A stretch of 64,000 nt of DNA from Halothiobacillus sp. (GCA_018623495.1 JAAZVP010000002.1:1-64000); one strand, 5' to 3'. Positions 29,944-39,375 are shown, counted from the first letter of the stretch. Notes: generated from the letters alone by a model not told the origin. Numbers and translations: made by a program.

Positions 29944-31206
29944 TCAGTTGGCCTTCTTCTTCCGGCGCTTCTTGCGCGGCATCAGGGTCTTGTGCTGCTC
30001 CTCGGGCGGGAGCTCCTGGAGATCGGTCCAGAAGGTGCAGTCATCGGCGACGCCCGCCTCGCCGGCCCGCGCCCGCAGGCAGAGGAAGTCGTAGGCGGCG
30101 CGGAAACGGGGATGCTCCAGCAGGGACAGCGCCCGCTTGCCGCTGTGCTTGCGAAAGCGCGGCTGCAGGGCCCAGATGTCCTTCATCACCTGGGAAAAGC
30201 GCCGCGGGATGGCCGTGCTCTGCACCTGGGCGTCGGTGACCATGCGCCCGGCCTGCTGGATGGCCGGGGCCTCGGGCATGCCCTGCTCGCGCAGGCGCTC
30301 GGTCTCGCGGGCCACGTTGCCCCACAGCAGCGCCGCGTAGAGAAAGCCGGGATTGACGCCCTTGCCCTCGAGCACCCGGGCGTCGGTGTTCTCCAGCGTC
30401 AGGCTGACGAAACGGTGCACGTCGCCCTCGTCGCGCTCGATGGCCAGCAGCTCGTCGAGGTCGGGGAACAGCCAGGCCAGCAGGTCGTAGCGGCGCAACA
30501 GCTCGAAGGAGTTCTCGCCGTGGCCGCTCTGGAACAGCTTGAGCACCTCGTCGAACAGGCGCGCCGGGGGGATGTCCCCGAGCAGGAAACCGAGGCGGAA
30601 GATGGGTGCCTCGGTACCCTCCTCGATGCGGAAACCCAGCTTGGCCGCGAAGCGGATGGCGCGCAGCATGCGCACCGGGTCCTCGCGGTAGCGCACCTCG
30701 GGATCACCCACCATGCGCAGGCGGCCGTGTTCGAGGTCGTCCAGCCCGCCGGTGTAGTCGATCAGCGAGAAGTCGCTGATGTCGTAGTAGAGGGCGTTGA
30801 CGGTGAAGTCGCGCCGCCAGACGTCCTGCTCGAGGGTGCCGAAGGTGTTGTCGCGCAGGATGCGCCCTTCCTCGCTGGCGTCCACGTCCGACTGGTCGCC
30901 GCGGAAGGTGGCGACCTCGATGATCTCGCCGCGGAAGGTGACGTGCGCCAGCCGGAAGCGCCGGCCGATGATCCGCGAGTTCTTGAACAGCTCGCGCACC
31001 TGCTCCGGCGAGGCGTCGGAAACCACGTCGAAGTCCTTGGGCTCGCGCCCCAGCTGCAGGTCGCGGACACCGCCACCCACCAGGCAGGCCCGGTAGCCGG
31101 CATCCTTGAGCCGGTAGAGGACCTTGAGGGCGTTCTTGCTGATATTGGCCCGCGAGACGGCATGCCGGTCGCGGGGAATGACGGGATTTGGGTTCGCCTG
31201 GTTCAA
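29944..31206 (-). CDS. pcnB: Poly(A) polymerase I
   Basis: 420 residues. The nucleotidyltransferase core has LVGGGVRDLQLGREPKDFDVVSDA with the DxD catalytic pair and RRDFTVNALYYD, then RMLRAIRFAAKLGFRIE, and a Lys/Arg-rich end (KKRRKKK). The basic tail and pcnB-folK context favour poly(A) polymerase over CCA-adding enzyme. No ATG lies near the fold's start; a TTG at 31204-31206 (LNQANPNPVIPRDRH in family-typical context) is the best candidate and its upstream region is locally AT-rich. Confidence 0.88.
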   Translation of the reverse strand: MNQANPNPVIPRDRHAVSRANISKNALKVLYRLKDAGYRACLVGGGVRDLQLGREPKDFDVVSDASPEQVRELFKNSRIIGRRFRLAHVTFRGEIIEVATFRGDQSDVDASEEGRILRDNTFGTLEQDVWRRDFTVNALYYDISDFSLIDYTGGLDDLEHGRLRMVGDPEVRYREDPVRMLRAIRFAAKLGFRIEEGTEAPIFRLGFLLGDIPPARLFDEVLKLFQSGHGENSFELLRRYDLLAWLFPDLDELLAIERDEGDVHRFVSLTLENTDARVLEGKGVNPGFLYAALLWGNVARETERLREQGMPEAPAIQQAGRMVTDAQVQSTAIPRRFSQVMKDIWALQPRFRKHSGKRALSLLEHPRFRAAYDFLCLRARAGEAGVADDCTFWTDLQELPPEEQHKTLMPRKKRRKKKAN

Positions 31207-31240
31207 AAAATCCGATCCAGAGGTTTTCGGAAAGCCGGCA

Positions 31241-31984
31241 TCATACCACTCTCGGCGCCACCCCGCATGGGGCCCGGGAGCCCCGCAGCAGCCGGGCCAG
31301 GCCCGCCAGGTCGTCCACCCGGACGTGCGGCGGCTCGATCTCCAATGGCCAGGCAGCGCCGCTGCGGTCCACCCAGGCCGACCACAACCCGGCCCGGCGG
31401 GCCCCGAGGATGTCGTGCTCGGGATGGTCACCGGCGTGCAGCGCCCGGTCCGGCGCCACGCCCGCCTCGTCGAGAACCCGGCGAAAGACCGCGGGGTCGG
31501 GCTTGGAGACGCCGAGGGCCTCGGAGGTCCAGGCGGCGTGGAAGTAGCGGTCCAGGCCGATGTGGGCGATGTCGGCGTTGCCGTTGGTCAGTGCCACCAG
31601 CCGGACCCGGCGGGAGAGCGTCGCCAGCGCCTCGGGGACGTCGGTGTAGCAGACCACCTGCTGGCGAGCCTCCCAGAAGACCCGGAAGGCGGCCTCCACC
31701 AGCGCTTCGGAGGCCGCCGGCCCCAGCAGCTCGCGCAGGCAGTTGCGCCGCAGGGCCGAGCGATCGAAGGCCAGCCCGGGGTGGGCCCGGGCGTGGGCCT
31801 TGCAGTGGCGCTGGAAGCCGGCCGCGTCGAAGCCGCGCACGCTGGCCGGGGCATGCGCGCACAGCCACTCGAACAGCCGCTGGTTGGCCCGGCCCAGCAC
31901 CGGCGCGGCCGCCCAGAGGGTGTCGTCGAGATCCAGCGACACCAGCTCGATCCCGGCATCGGGCCAGGGCGCCCGCTCGCTCAC
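31241..31984 (-). CDS. HAD-superfamily hydrolase (YigB/YjjG-like phosphatase)
   Basis: 247 residues with all four HAD motifs: DLDDTLW nucleophile (about 17-23), LVALTNGN (about 118-125), SKPDP (about 151-155) and AGDHPEHDILGARRAG (about 172-187). The cap is helical (subfamily IA). The closest recognisable relatives are YigB/YjjG-type nucleotide or FMN phosphatases, but the substrate is not determined. GTG start overlaps the yejF stop (GTGA). Confidence 0.82.
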   Translation of the reverse strand: MSERAPWPDAGIELVSLDLDDTLWAAAPVLGRANQRLFEWLCAHAPASVRGFDAAGFQRHCKAHARAHPGLAFDRSALRRNCLRELLGPAASEALVEAAFRVFWEARQQVVCYTDVPEALATLSRRVRLVALTNGNADIAHIGLDRYFHAAWTSEALGVSKPDPAVFRRVLDEAGVAPDRALHAGDHPEHDILGARRAGLWSAWVDRSGAAWPLEIEPPHVRVDDLAGLARLLRGSRAPCGVAPRVV

Positions 31985-33594
31985 GCGGGATCCTCCACCG
32001 CCGCGGCCTCGAGCAGCCGCCGGGTATAGGGGTGCTCCGGGGCGGTGAACAGCTCCTCGGTGGTCCCGCTCTCCACGACCCGGCCGTCCTTCATCACCAG
32101 CACCCGGTGGGAGACCGCCCGCACCACCCGCAGGTCGTGGCTGATGAACAGATAGCTCAGGCCGTGACGCTGCTGGAGGTCGTGGAGCAGGGCCAGGACC
32201 TGTTTCTGCACGGTGACGTCCAGGGCGCTGGTGGGCTCGTCGAGCAGCACCAGCCGCGGGCGCAGGATGACCGCCCGGGCGATGGCGATGCGCTGGCGCT
32301 GACCGCCGGAAAACTCGTGGGGGTAACGCTCCATCATCGCCGGCTCGAGGCCCACCTCGGCGAGCATCTCGGCGATCGAGGCGCGACGCTGCTCGCGGTC
32401 CATCTCCGGGTGGTGCACGCGCAGGCCCTCGCCGACGATGGACTCCACGGTCATGCGTGGCGAGAGCGAGGAGAAGGGGTCCTGGAAGACCACCTGCAGG
32501 TAGCGCCGCTGGCGCCGCAGGGCCCGGCCGCGCAGGCCGGTGAGCGACTCGCCGGCGAGGCGGATCTCGCCGCGGCAGGCCTGCAGGCGCAGCAGGCACA
32601 TGCCCAGGGTGGTCTTGCCCGAGCCGGACTCGCCGACGATCCCCAGGGTCTCGCCCGGGGCCACGGCGAGGTCGACGTCGTCCACCGCCCGGACCTCGCC
32701 CACCCGGCGCCGGACCAGGCCCCCGCGACGGACGGGGAAGTGGCAGTTCAGCGCCCGCCCCTCCAGCAGGGGCTCGCCGGCCGGCGGGCGGTCGTCGGTG
32801 ATCATCCGCTCGGGGGTGCTGGCCAGCAGCTGGCGGGTGTAGGGGTGACCGGGCCGCCGGAACAGGCCGGCCACCTCGCCCTGCTCCACCAGTTCGCCCG
32901 CCTGCATCACGCACACCCGGTCGGCGAAACGCCGCACCAGGTTGAGGTCGTGGGTGATCATCAGGATGGACATGCCGAACTCGGCCTGCAGCGAGTCCAG
33001 CAGGTCGAGGATCTGGGCCTCGATGGTGACGTCCAGGGCGGTAGTGGGCTCGTCGGCGATCAGCAGCTTGGGCCGACAGGCCAGCGCCAGGGCGATCATC
33101 GCCCGCTGGCGCTGGCCGCCGGAGAGCATGTGGGGGAAGGCGTCCACACGCCGGCCGGGCTCGGGAATGCCGGTCAGCTCCAGCAGCTCCACGGCCCGGC
33201 GGCGGGCGGCGGTCTTGCCCATCCCCTCGTGGAGCACCAGGGTCTCGGCGATCTGGCGGCCCACCGGCTGCACCGGGTTGAGCGAGGTCATGGGCTCCTG
33301 GAAGATCATGCCGATCTCGCGCCCGCGCAACCCGCGCATCAGCGACTCGGGCAGCCCCAGCAGCTCGCGGCCGTCGAAGCGGATCTCGCCGCTGGGATAT
33401 TCCACCTTGCCGGGGTCGTGCAGGCGCATCACCGAGAGCGCGGTCACCGACTTGCCGGAACCGGACTCGCCCACCAGCGCCAGTTTCTCGCCCCGGCCGA
33501 CGGCGAAGTCCACGCCGTGGACCACCTGGGAGCCGCCCTCCCCGTGGCCGAAGCGCACCCGCAAGTCCCGCACCTGCAGCAGCGGATCGCTCAT
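31981..33594 (-). CDS. yejF: YejF-like double-ATPase subunit of a peptide ABC importer
   Basis: 537 residues holding two ABC ATPase domains in one chain. NBD1 has Walker A GESGSGKS (about 41-48), signature LSGGQRQR and Walker B LLIADEPTTALD. NBD2 has GESGSGKTT, FSGGQRQR and LVLLDEPTSALD. Each is followed by the oligopeptide-type GHPYTRQLL/EHPYTRRLL motif. It should power the YejB/YejE channel. ATGA overlap with yejE. Confidence 0.92.
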   Translation of the reverse strand: MSDPLLQVRDLRVRFGHGEGGSQVVHGVDFAVGRGEKLALVGESGSGKSVTALSVMRLHDPGKVEYPSGEIRFDGRELLGLPESLMRGLRGREIGMIFQEPMTSLNPVQPVGRQIAETLVLHEGMGKTAARRRAVELLELTGIPEPGRRVDAFPHMLSGGQRQRAMIALALACRPKLLIADEPTTALDVTIEAQILDLLDSLQAEFGMSILMITHDLNLVRRFADRVCVMQAGELVEQGEVAGLFRRPGHPYTRQLLASTPERMITDDRPPAGEPLLEGRALNCHFPVRRGGLVRRRVGEVRAVDDVDLAVAPGETLGIVGESGSGKTTLGMCLLRLQACRGEIRLAGESLTGLRGRALRRQRRYLQVVFQDPFSSLSPRMTVESIVGEGLRVHHPEMDREQRRASIAEMLAEVGLEPAMMERYPHEFSGGQRQRIAIARAVILRPRLVLLDEPTSALDVTVQKQVLALLHDLQQRHGLSYLFISHDLRVVRAVSHRVLVMKDGRVVESGTTEELFTAPEHPYTRRLLEAAAVEDPA

Positions 33595-34655
33595 GTGCGC
33601 ACCCTCCGGCGCACGTCCAGCGCCTCGCGCAGCCCTTCGCCGATGAAGATCAGCAGCAGCAGCGTGCCCACCAGCACCACGAAGGTGGAGACCGACAGCC
33701 ACCAGGCCTCGATGTTCTCCTTGCCCTGGGAGAGCAGCTCGCCGAGGCTCGGCGTGCTCGGCGGCACGCCCAGGCCGAGAAAATCCAGGCTGGTCAGCGC
33801 CAGTATCGCCCCGCTGATGCGAAACGGCAGGAAGGTGAGCACCGGCACCATGGCGTTGGGCAGCAGGTGGCGGAACATGATCGCCGGGGCGGTCACCCCC
33901 ATGGCCCGGGCGGCGGTCACGTAGTCCATGTTGCGCCCGCGCAGGAACTCGGCGCGCACGTAGTCCGACAGCCCCATCCAGCCGAACAGCGAGAGCAGCA
34001 CCAGCAGCAGCCAGATGCTGGGCTCGAAGATGGAGGCGAAGATGATCAGCAGGTAGAGCTCGGGCATCGAACCCCAGACCTCGATGAAGCGCTGGAAGAA
34101 CAGGTCGAAGCGCCCGCCGAAGTAGCCCTGCAGGGCCCCGGCGAGGATGCCGATGCCGGTGCCGATCACCGTCAGCGCCAGGGCGAAGAGCACCGAGACC
34201 ACGAAACCGTAGAGCAGGCGGGCGAGGACGTCACGGCCGCGATCGTCGGTGCCCAGCCAGTTGTCCGCCGAGGGGGGCGCGGGGTTGGGGTGCTCGACGA
34301 AGTAGTTGATGGAATCGAAGCTGTGGGGATTGGGCGGGTAGATCGCCCAGTTCCCGTCCGTGGTGATCCGCTCTCGGACGAACGGGTCGTGGTAGTCCGC
34401 CTCGGTCTCCAGCGGGCCGCCGAAGGCGGTCTCCGGGTAGCTCTGGACGATGGGGAAGTAGAGTTCGCCCTGGTAGCTCACCACCAGCGGCTCGTCGTTG
34501 GAGAGCACCGGGGCGAGCATGCCCAACACGAACAGGATGGCGAAGAGCCACAGGCTGTAGTAGCCGCGCTTGTGGGCACGGAAGCGCCGCCAGGCCTGGC
34601 GCTCCGGCGCGGCCGCCGGCCGCGCCCCGGTTTTGACTACCGCGGTGGGTCTCAA
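33591..34655 (-). CDS. yejE: YejE-like permease of a peptide ABC importer
   Basis: 354 residues with an N-terminal transmembrane helix after WRRFRAHKRGYYSLW, a periplasmic loop rich in Tyr/Pro (about 65-125) and five C-terminal helices. The EAA-type loop is YVTAARAMGVTAPAIMFRHLLPNAMVPVL. Family size is normal. In E. coli yejB directly precedes yejE; here about 1.7 kb with three unrelated features intervenes. Confidence 0.92.
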   Translation of the reverse strand: MRPTAVVKTGARPAAAPERQAWRRFRAHKRGYYSLWLFAILFVLGMLAPVLSNDEPLVVSYQGELYFPIVQSYPETAFGGPLETEADYHDPFVRERITTDGNWAIYPPNPHSFDSINYFVEHPNPAPPSADNWLGTDDRGRDVLARLLYGFVVSVLFALALTVIGTGIGILAGALQGYFGGRFDLFFQRFIEVWGSMPELYLLIIFASIFEPSIWLLLVLLSLFGWMGLSDYVRAEFLRGRNMDYVTAARAMGVTAPAIMFRHLLPNAMVPVLTFLPFRISGAILALTSLDFLGLGVPPSTPSLGELLSQGKENIEAWWLSVSTFVVLVGTLLLLIFIGEGLREALDVRRRVRT

Positions 34656-34728
34656 GGGCCCCTGCTCCCCGTTGGATTGCCGATCACGGAAGGTTACCAG
34701 CTTGGTGGGCGGTGCTGAACGTGGCCCA

Positions 34729-35655
34729 TCATCCGCGCCAGCGCTCGGGCCGGGCCGCTTCCAGCCAGGGTTCGGCGGCGGCCCGCCGGGCGAGGTGGTC
34801 GACCAGCGCCTCCACCCGGCGTGGCCGGAAGCGCCGCCCGGTGGTGACCAGGTGAAACGGCGCCCCCGGCCCCTCCCAGTCTTCCAGCAGCCGCACCAGC
34901 CGGCCCGCCGCCAGGTCCGCTCCGCAGACGAACTCCGGGATCAGGGCGACCCCGCTGCCGGCCAGCGCCAGCCGGCGCACCAGGTTCATCTCGTCCACCG
35001 TGCAGTGGCCGCGGATGGCCACCTGGGCGCGCGCCCCGCCCGGTCCCCGGAGGGGCCAGTGGCGCCCGGCGTCGCCGCCGGCGGCGGTGAAGCGGACCGC
35101 CGGCCATTCGGCCAGCTCGGCCGGCGACCGCGGCCGGCCGCGGGCCTCCACCAGCGAGGGCGCCGCGCAGACCAGCCGCCGGGTGAAGCCGATGGTCCGG
35201 GCCACCAGGCCGGTGTCCTCCAGCGGCCCGGCCCGCAGGGCCACGTCCACGTCGTCGGCCACCAGGTCCACCATCCGGTCGGTGAGGCGCAGGTCCAGGT
35301 CCACGCCGGGGTAATCGCGCAGGAAGTCGCCCACCCAGTCGGCGAGAAAGAAGGCCCCGGGGGTCACCGGCGCCGTCATGCGCACCGGCCCGGCCAGGGC
35401 GGTCTCGTCCTCGGCCAGGCGGGCCTCGGCATCGTCGAGACCCTGGAGGCAGTCGGCCACCGCCGTGTAGTAGTCCTCGCCGGCCGGGGTGGTGCGCATG
35501 TGGCGGGTGTTGCGCTCGACCAGTCGCAGCCCCAGGCGCGCCTCGAGCCGGGCGATGCGCCGGCTGACCGTGGCGCGGGGCAGGTCGAGCTGGCGGGCGG
35601 CACGGCTGAAACTGCCGCCCTCCACCACGGCGACGAAGGTCCTCAGGTCATCCAT
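34729..35655 (-). CDS. LysR-type transcriptional regulator
   Basis: 308 residues. N-terminal winged helix-turn-helix (1-60; FVAVVEGGSFSRAARQLDLPRATVSRRIARLE) and a LysR substrate-binding domain of the CrgA/AaeR-like group (about 88-295). It is divergent from the cytochrome c gene, with a 108-base intergenic region, the classical arrangement for a LysR protein regulating its neighbour. The ligand is unknown. It is co-directional with yejE but 73 bases away, and is likely a separate unit inserted into the yej operon. Confidence 0.9.
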   Translation of the reverse strand: MDDLRTFVAVVEGGSFSRAARQLDLPRATVSRRIARLEARLGLRLVERNTRHMRTTPAGEDYYTAVADCLQGLDDAEARLAEDETALAGPVRMTAPVTPGAFFLADWVGDFLRDYPGVDLDLRLTDRMVDLVADDVDVALRAGPLEDTGLVARTIGFTRRLVCAAPSLVEARGRPRSPAELAEWPAVRFTAAGGDAGRHWPLRGPGGARAQVAIRGHCTVDEMNLVRRLALAGSGVALIPEFVCGADLAAGRLVRLLEDWEGPGAPFHLVTTGRRFRPRRVEALVDHLARRAAAEPWLEAARPERWRG

Positions 35656-35763
35656 TGATCGTCACAAACACAACAACAGTGATTTGCATTTGTAACACTT
35701 TCCGCGACGCAACGGGAGCCTTACATTGGCTGCCCGGACCCGAATCCCACAGGAGGTATTTCC
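35656..35763. promoter_or_regulatory. Divergent promoter/operator region between lysR gene and cytochrome gene
   Basis: This 108-base gap is much richer in A/T than its surroundings. It contains GTTACAAATGCAAATC on the - strand (35681-35696), an imperfect dyad with the T-N11-A form expected of LysR sites. AGGAGG lies just before the cytochrome ATG. No hexamer pair was convincing enough to place start sites. Confidence 0.45.
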
Positions 35764-36195
35764 ATGCGAGGCATGATCCCCGTCGCCGCCCTGGCCACCG
35801 CCCTGCTCGTCCCCGTCGCGCAGGCGGGTGAAGACCCCCGCCAGCCCATCGAGCTCGAGGCCCCGCAGCGGGCCGCGGTGCTCGGCGAGATGCGCCAGTT
35901 CGTCGAGGCCATCGACACCATCCTCGACGCCACCCTGGCCGAGGACATGGAACGGGTGGCCAGGGCCGCGAAACCGATGGGCATGGCGGCGGTGCGTCGC
36001 ACACCGGAGCCGGTCAGGCAGGCCCTGCCCGGGGGCTTCATGCAGATGGGTCGTGGCACCCACCAGGCCTTCGAGGCGATCGCGCGCGACGCCGAGGCCC
36101 TGGGCGACCCACGCCACACCCTGGAGCAGCTGAGCCGAGCCACCTCGAGCTGCGTGGCCTGCCACCGGAGCTATCGCATCGTCACCGCCGACTGA
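35764..36195 (+). CDS. Periplasmic cytochrome c'/c556-type protein
   Basis: 143 residues. Signal peptide 1-21 (cleavage near AQA-GED). The rest is a predicted four-helix bundle with a single heme-binding CVACH at 130-134 near the C-terminus, followed by RSYR, the class II cytochrome c layout. M43 in helix 1 could be a sixth ligand as in c556, otherwise the heme would be five-coordinate as in cytochrome c'. Such proteins bind NO or shuttle electrons; the role here is unknown. Divergent from the LysR gene, and its 3' end overlaps the decayed fragment on the other strand. Confidence 0.85.
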   Translation: MRGMIPVAALATALLVPVAQAGEDPRQPIELEAPQRAAVLGEMRQFVEAIDTILDATLAEDMERVARAAKPMGMAAVRRTPEPVRQALPGGFMQMGRGTHQAFEAIARDAEALGDPRHTLEQLSRATSSCVACHRSYRIVTAD

Positions 36196-36386
36196 TCGCC
36201 GTCGAGGCGCCCGCGGATGCGGGCCACGGCGTTGGTGGCGGCATCCGCGAACGGCAAAAAGACCAGGTCCGCCCCCGCGGCCTCCAGCTCGCCGCGCTCC
36301 GACTCGTGGTGGGCCACCACCCCGCTGAGCCCGGCATAGCCGGCCTCGTCGAGGGCATGCAGCAGGGCCCGCCGGGCAATACCGTG
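36171..36386 (-). pseudogene. Decayed C-terminal fragment of a TrkA/Kef-type NAD-binding protein
   Basis: About 70 codons in frame (ARRALLHALDEAGYAGLSG, AHHESERGELEAAGADLVFLPFADAA) resemble the end of a TrkA_N regulatory domain as in Kef-type antiporters or K+ channels, where a 'AAGADLVLxPFxDAA' strand closes the fold. No start codon or N-terminal part exists; upstream the frame runs into yejB in the wrong phase. The fragment overlaps the cytochrome gene's last 25 bases. It looks like residue from the rearrangement that split yejB from yejE. Family call is by eye. Confidence 0.5.
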
Positions 36387-36396
36387 ACCCGAGTAC

Positions 36397-37449
36397 TCAG
36401 CGCTGGATGGACTCGAACTGGATGCGCGGATCGATGAGCACGTAGGAGAGATCCGCCAGCAGCTTCGCCACCAGCCCGAGGATGGTGTAGAGATAGAGCG
36501 TGCCCATGACCACGGGATAGTCACGGGCCAGCACCGACTCGTAGGAGAGCAGGCCCAGGCCATCGAGCGAGAAGATGGTCTCGATCAGCAGCGAGGAGGT
36601 GAAGAACGCGCCGATGAAGGCCGCCGGGAAGCCGGTCACCAGGGGGATCATGGCGTTGCGGAAGACGTGGCGATAGAGCACCCGGCGCTCGGAGCAGCCC
36701 TTGGCCCGGGCGGTGAGGACGTACTGCTTGCCGATCTCCTCGAGAAAGGCGTTCTTGGTGAGCATGGTCATCACCGCGAAGCTGCCCACCACCGAGGCGA
36801 TGACGGGCAGGACCATGTGCCAGAGATAGTCCTTAATCCTGTCGATCCAGGAGAGCTCGGCCCAGTCGTCCGACACCAGCCCGCGCAGGGGGAAGACATC
36901 CCAGAAGCTGCCGCCGCCGAAGAGCACCAGCAGCACGATCCCCAACACGAAGCCGGGGATGGCATAGCCCACCAGCACCAGCGTGCTGGTGACCACGTCG
37001 AAGGTCGTGCCGTCGCGCACCGCCTTGGCGATCCCCAGGGGGATGCAGGTGAGATAGGTGATGAAGAAGGTCCACAGCCCCAGGCTGATGGAGACCGGCA
37101 GCTTGTCCGCGATCAGCTCCATCACCGACTGGTGGCGGAAGTAGCTCTCGCCCAGGTCGAAGGTGACGTAGTTGCCGATCATGGTGAGAAAGCGTTCGTG
37201 GGCCGGGCGGTCGAAGCCGTAGAGCTCGCGGATGGAGGCCAGCTGTTCCTCGTCCAGCCCCTGGTCGGCGCGGTAGACGCCGCCCCCGCCGGTGGCGGCC
37301 TCGCCGCCCTCGCCGGTCTCCTGGAGCTGGGCGACCAGCTGCTCAACCGGCCCGCCGGGGACGAACTGGGTCACCACGAAGGTGATCAGCATCACGCCGA
37401 AGAGCGTGGGGACCATCAGCAGGATGCGCTTGGCGATGTAGCCGGCCAT
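36397..37449 (-). CDS. yejB: YejB-like permease of a peptide ABC importer
   Basis: 350 residues, six transmembrane helices, N-terminal AGYIAKRILLMVPTLFGVMLITF, periplasmic loop with Gly/Glu-rich stretch (about 38-70), and the EAA-type loop YVLTARAKGCSERRVLYRHVFRNAMIPLVTGFP. C-terminus SYVLIDPRIQFESIQR is typical of YejB. Lies 3 bases after yejA. Confidence 0.93.
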   Translation of the reverse strand: MAGYIAKRILLMVPTLFGVMLITFVVTQFVPGGPVEQLVAQLQETGEGGEAATGGGGVYRADQGLDEEQLASIRELYGFDRPAHERFLTMIGNYVTFDLGESYFRHQSVMELIADKLPVSISLGLWTFFITYLTCIPLGIAKAVRDGTTFDVVTSTLVLVGYAIPGFVLGIVLLVLFGGGSFWDVFPLRGLVSDDWAELSWIDRIKDYLWHMVLPVIASVVGSFAVMTMLTKNAFLEEIGKQYVLTARAKGCSERRVLYRHVFRNAMIPLVTGFPAAFIGAFFTSSLLIETIFSLDGLGLLSYESVLARDYPVVMGTLYLYTILGLVAKLLADLSYVLIDPRIQFESIQR

Positions 37450-37452
37450 GGA

Positions 37453-39285
37453 TCAGTCGCCCTCCCCGGCCGCGGTGCCGCGTTCGCCCTCGGCCCACCA
37501 GGTGGAGAGCATCCACGAAACCGGCTCGTAGTAGAGCGGCAGGGTCTCCGGCCGGCCGAAGCGGTCCCGGTAGGCGATGCGGTGCTTGTCGATGTACCAG
37601 TTGGGCACCACGTAGTGGCCCTCCAGCAGGACCCGGTCGAGGGCCCGGGCGGCGGCCACCAGGTGCTCGCGTTCCGGTGCGTAGACGATCTCCTCCACCA
37701 GCGCGTCCACCACCGGGTCGGCCACGCCCATCAGGTTGCGCGAACCGGTCCGGTCGGCACTGGAGGAGTGGAACATATTCATCAGCTCGTTGCCCGGCGA
37801 CTGGGACTGGCCGAAGGAGTAGACCAGCATGTCGAAATCATGATTGTTGAGCTGGCGCTGGTAGATGGACAGGTCCACCGTGCGGTAGCTGGCGTCGATC
37901 CCCAGCCTGGAGAGGTTGTAGACGAACGGCGCCATGATGCGCTCGAATCCCTCGGAGACCAGCAGGATCCGGAACCGCAGCGGCTCACCGTCCTTCTTGC
38001 GCACCCCGTCCTCCAGGTGCCAGCCGGCGGCCTTGAGCAGCCCCTGGGCCTGCACCAGGTTTTCGCGCAGGGCGCGGTAGTCGGGGGTCTCCGGTGGCGC
38101 CCAGGCCGGCCCGAAGACCGCCTCGGGCAGCTGCTCGCGGAAGGGCTCGAGGAGCTCGCGTTCGCGCCCCTCGGGCTCGCCCCGGGCGGCCAGGGGGCTG
38201 TTGGAGAACCAGCTGTCGCAGCGGGTGTACTGGCCGTAGAACAGGTTCTGGTTGGCCCAGTGAAAATCGAAGGCCAGGGTGATGGCCCGGCGCACGCGCC
38301 GGTCGGCGAAGATCGGCCGGCGGGTGTTGAACACGAAACCCTGCATGCCGGCGTTGTTGCTGTGGGGCAGCTCGGCCTTGACGATCGCCCCCGAGTCGTA
38401 GGCCGGGCCCACGTGGTCGCGGGCCCAGCGCTTGGAGTGGTTCTCGAAGAAGAAGTCGAATTCCCCGGCCTTGAAGGCCTCCAGCGCCACCGTCCGGTCC
38501 CTGTAATACTTGTAGGTGATCTCGTCGAAATTGAACATCCCCCGGCGCACGTTGAGATCCTTCGCCCAGTAGTCGGGATCGCGGCGGTAGGTGATGGACT
38601 TGCCCAGACGATAGTCGTCCACCACGTAGGGCCCGCTGGCGATGGGCGGATCGGTGACCACGGCGTCGAAGGGTCGATCACCCACCCACTCGCGGGAGAA
38701 CACCGGCATCTCGCCGATGATCATGTGCAGCTCGGGATTCTTGCGGGCGAAATGAAAACGCACGCGCCGCTCGCCCAGGACCTCGGCCGAGGCCACGTCC
38801 TTCCAGTAGAAGCCGTACTGGGGATGGGCCTTGTCGCTCTTGAGCCAGTCGAAGGAGGCCTTGACGTCGGCGGCCGTGACCGGGCTGCCGTCGGAAAAGC
38901 GCGCCTCCGGACGCAGGGTGAAGGTCACCGAGCGCCCGTCCCCGGCCAGCTCGATGTCCTCGGCGAGCAGCCCGTACATGGAGAACGGTTCGTCCAGGCT
39001 CTTGACCATCAGGGTCTCGAAGACCAGCGTACCCAGACCGTCGGCGGACAGCCCCTTGAGCAGGAAGGGGTTGAGGGAGTCGAAGGAGCCGAAGGCCGAC
39101 ATCACCAGCCGCCCGCCCTTGGGGGCGTCCGGGTCGACGTAATCGAAGTGCGCGAAACCGGCGGGATAGGCCGGCTCGTAGCCCAGGGCCATGGCGTGCT
39201 CGGCCCGCGCCCCGGGGGCCAGTACCAGGCCTGCCAGCAGCACCAGGCCGGCCATCGCCCTGCTCTGTCTCCAGCGTATCCTCAC
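37453..39285 (-). CDS. yejA: YejA-like periplasmic peptide-binding protein
   Basis: 610 residues of the SBP_bac_5 family. A signal peptide with AMAGLVLLAGLVLAPGARA ends near residue 29. The mature protein opens with HAMALGYEPAYPAGFAHFDYVDPDAPKGGRL, characteristic of YejA. It delivers oligopeptides to YejBEF. GTG at 39285 (with GGGAGG 12 bases upstream) gives a complete signal peptide; an ATG ten codons later is an alternative start. Confidence 0.92.
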   Translation of the reverse strand: MRIRWRQSRAMAGLVLLAGLVLAPGARAEHAMALGYEPAYPAGFAHFDYVDPDAPKGGRLVMSAFGSFDSLNPFLLKGLSADGLGTLVFETLMVKSLDEPFSMYGLLAEDIELAGDGRSVTFTLRPEARFSDGSPVTAADVKASFDWLKSDKAHPQYGFYWKDVASAEVLGERRVRFHFARKNPELHMIIGEMPVFSREWVGDRPFDAVVTDPPIASGPYVVDDYRLGKSITYRRDPDYWAKDLNVRRGMFNFDEITYKYYRDRTVALEAFKAGEFDFFFENHSKRWARDHVGPAYDSGAIVKAELPHSNNAGMQGFVFNTRRPIFADRRVRRAITLAFDFHWANQNLFYGQYTRCDSWFSNSPLAARGEPEGRERELLEPFREQLPEAVFGPAWAPPETPDYRALRENLVQAQGLLKAAGWHLEDGVRKKDGEPLRFRILLVSEGFERIMAPFVYNLSRLGIDASYRTVDLSIYQRQLNNHDFDMLVYSFGQSQSPGNELMNMFHSSSADRTGSRNLMGVADPVVDALVEEIVYAPEREHLVAAARALDRVLLEGHYVVPNWYIDKHRIAYRDRFGRPETLPLYYEPVSWMLSTWWAEGERGTAAGEGD

Positions 39286-39306
39286 CCTGTTTCCGCGCCT
39301 CCCGGT

Positions 39307-39335
39307 TTGTCCGTCCCGATGGCCTGACATACTAT
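39307..39335 (+). promoter_or_regulatory. Sigma-70 promoter of fabI
   Basis: TTGTCC (39307-39312), 17-base spacer, TACTAT (39330-39335): four of six and five of six consensus matches at ideal spacing. Transcription would start near 39342, about 35 bases before the fabI ATG. The region overlaps the yejA leader on the other strand. Confidence 0.6.
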
Positions 39336-39375
39336 TTGAGGTTTGACGCAACCGACAATAAGCAGGAGTACACAG

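Noticed and set aside
29992..33924. A very long + strand open frame opposite pcnB, the HAD gene, yejF and yejE
   Set aside because: It is the mirror of four recognisable genes and has low-complexity composition.
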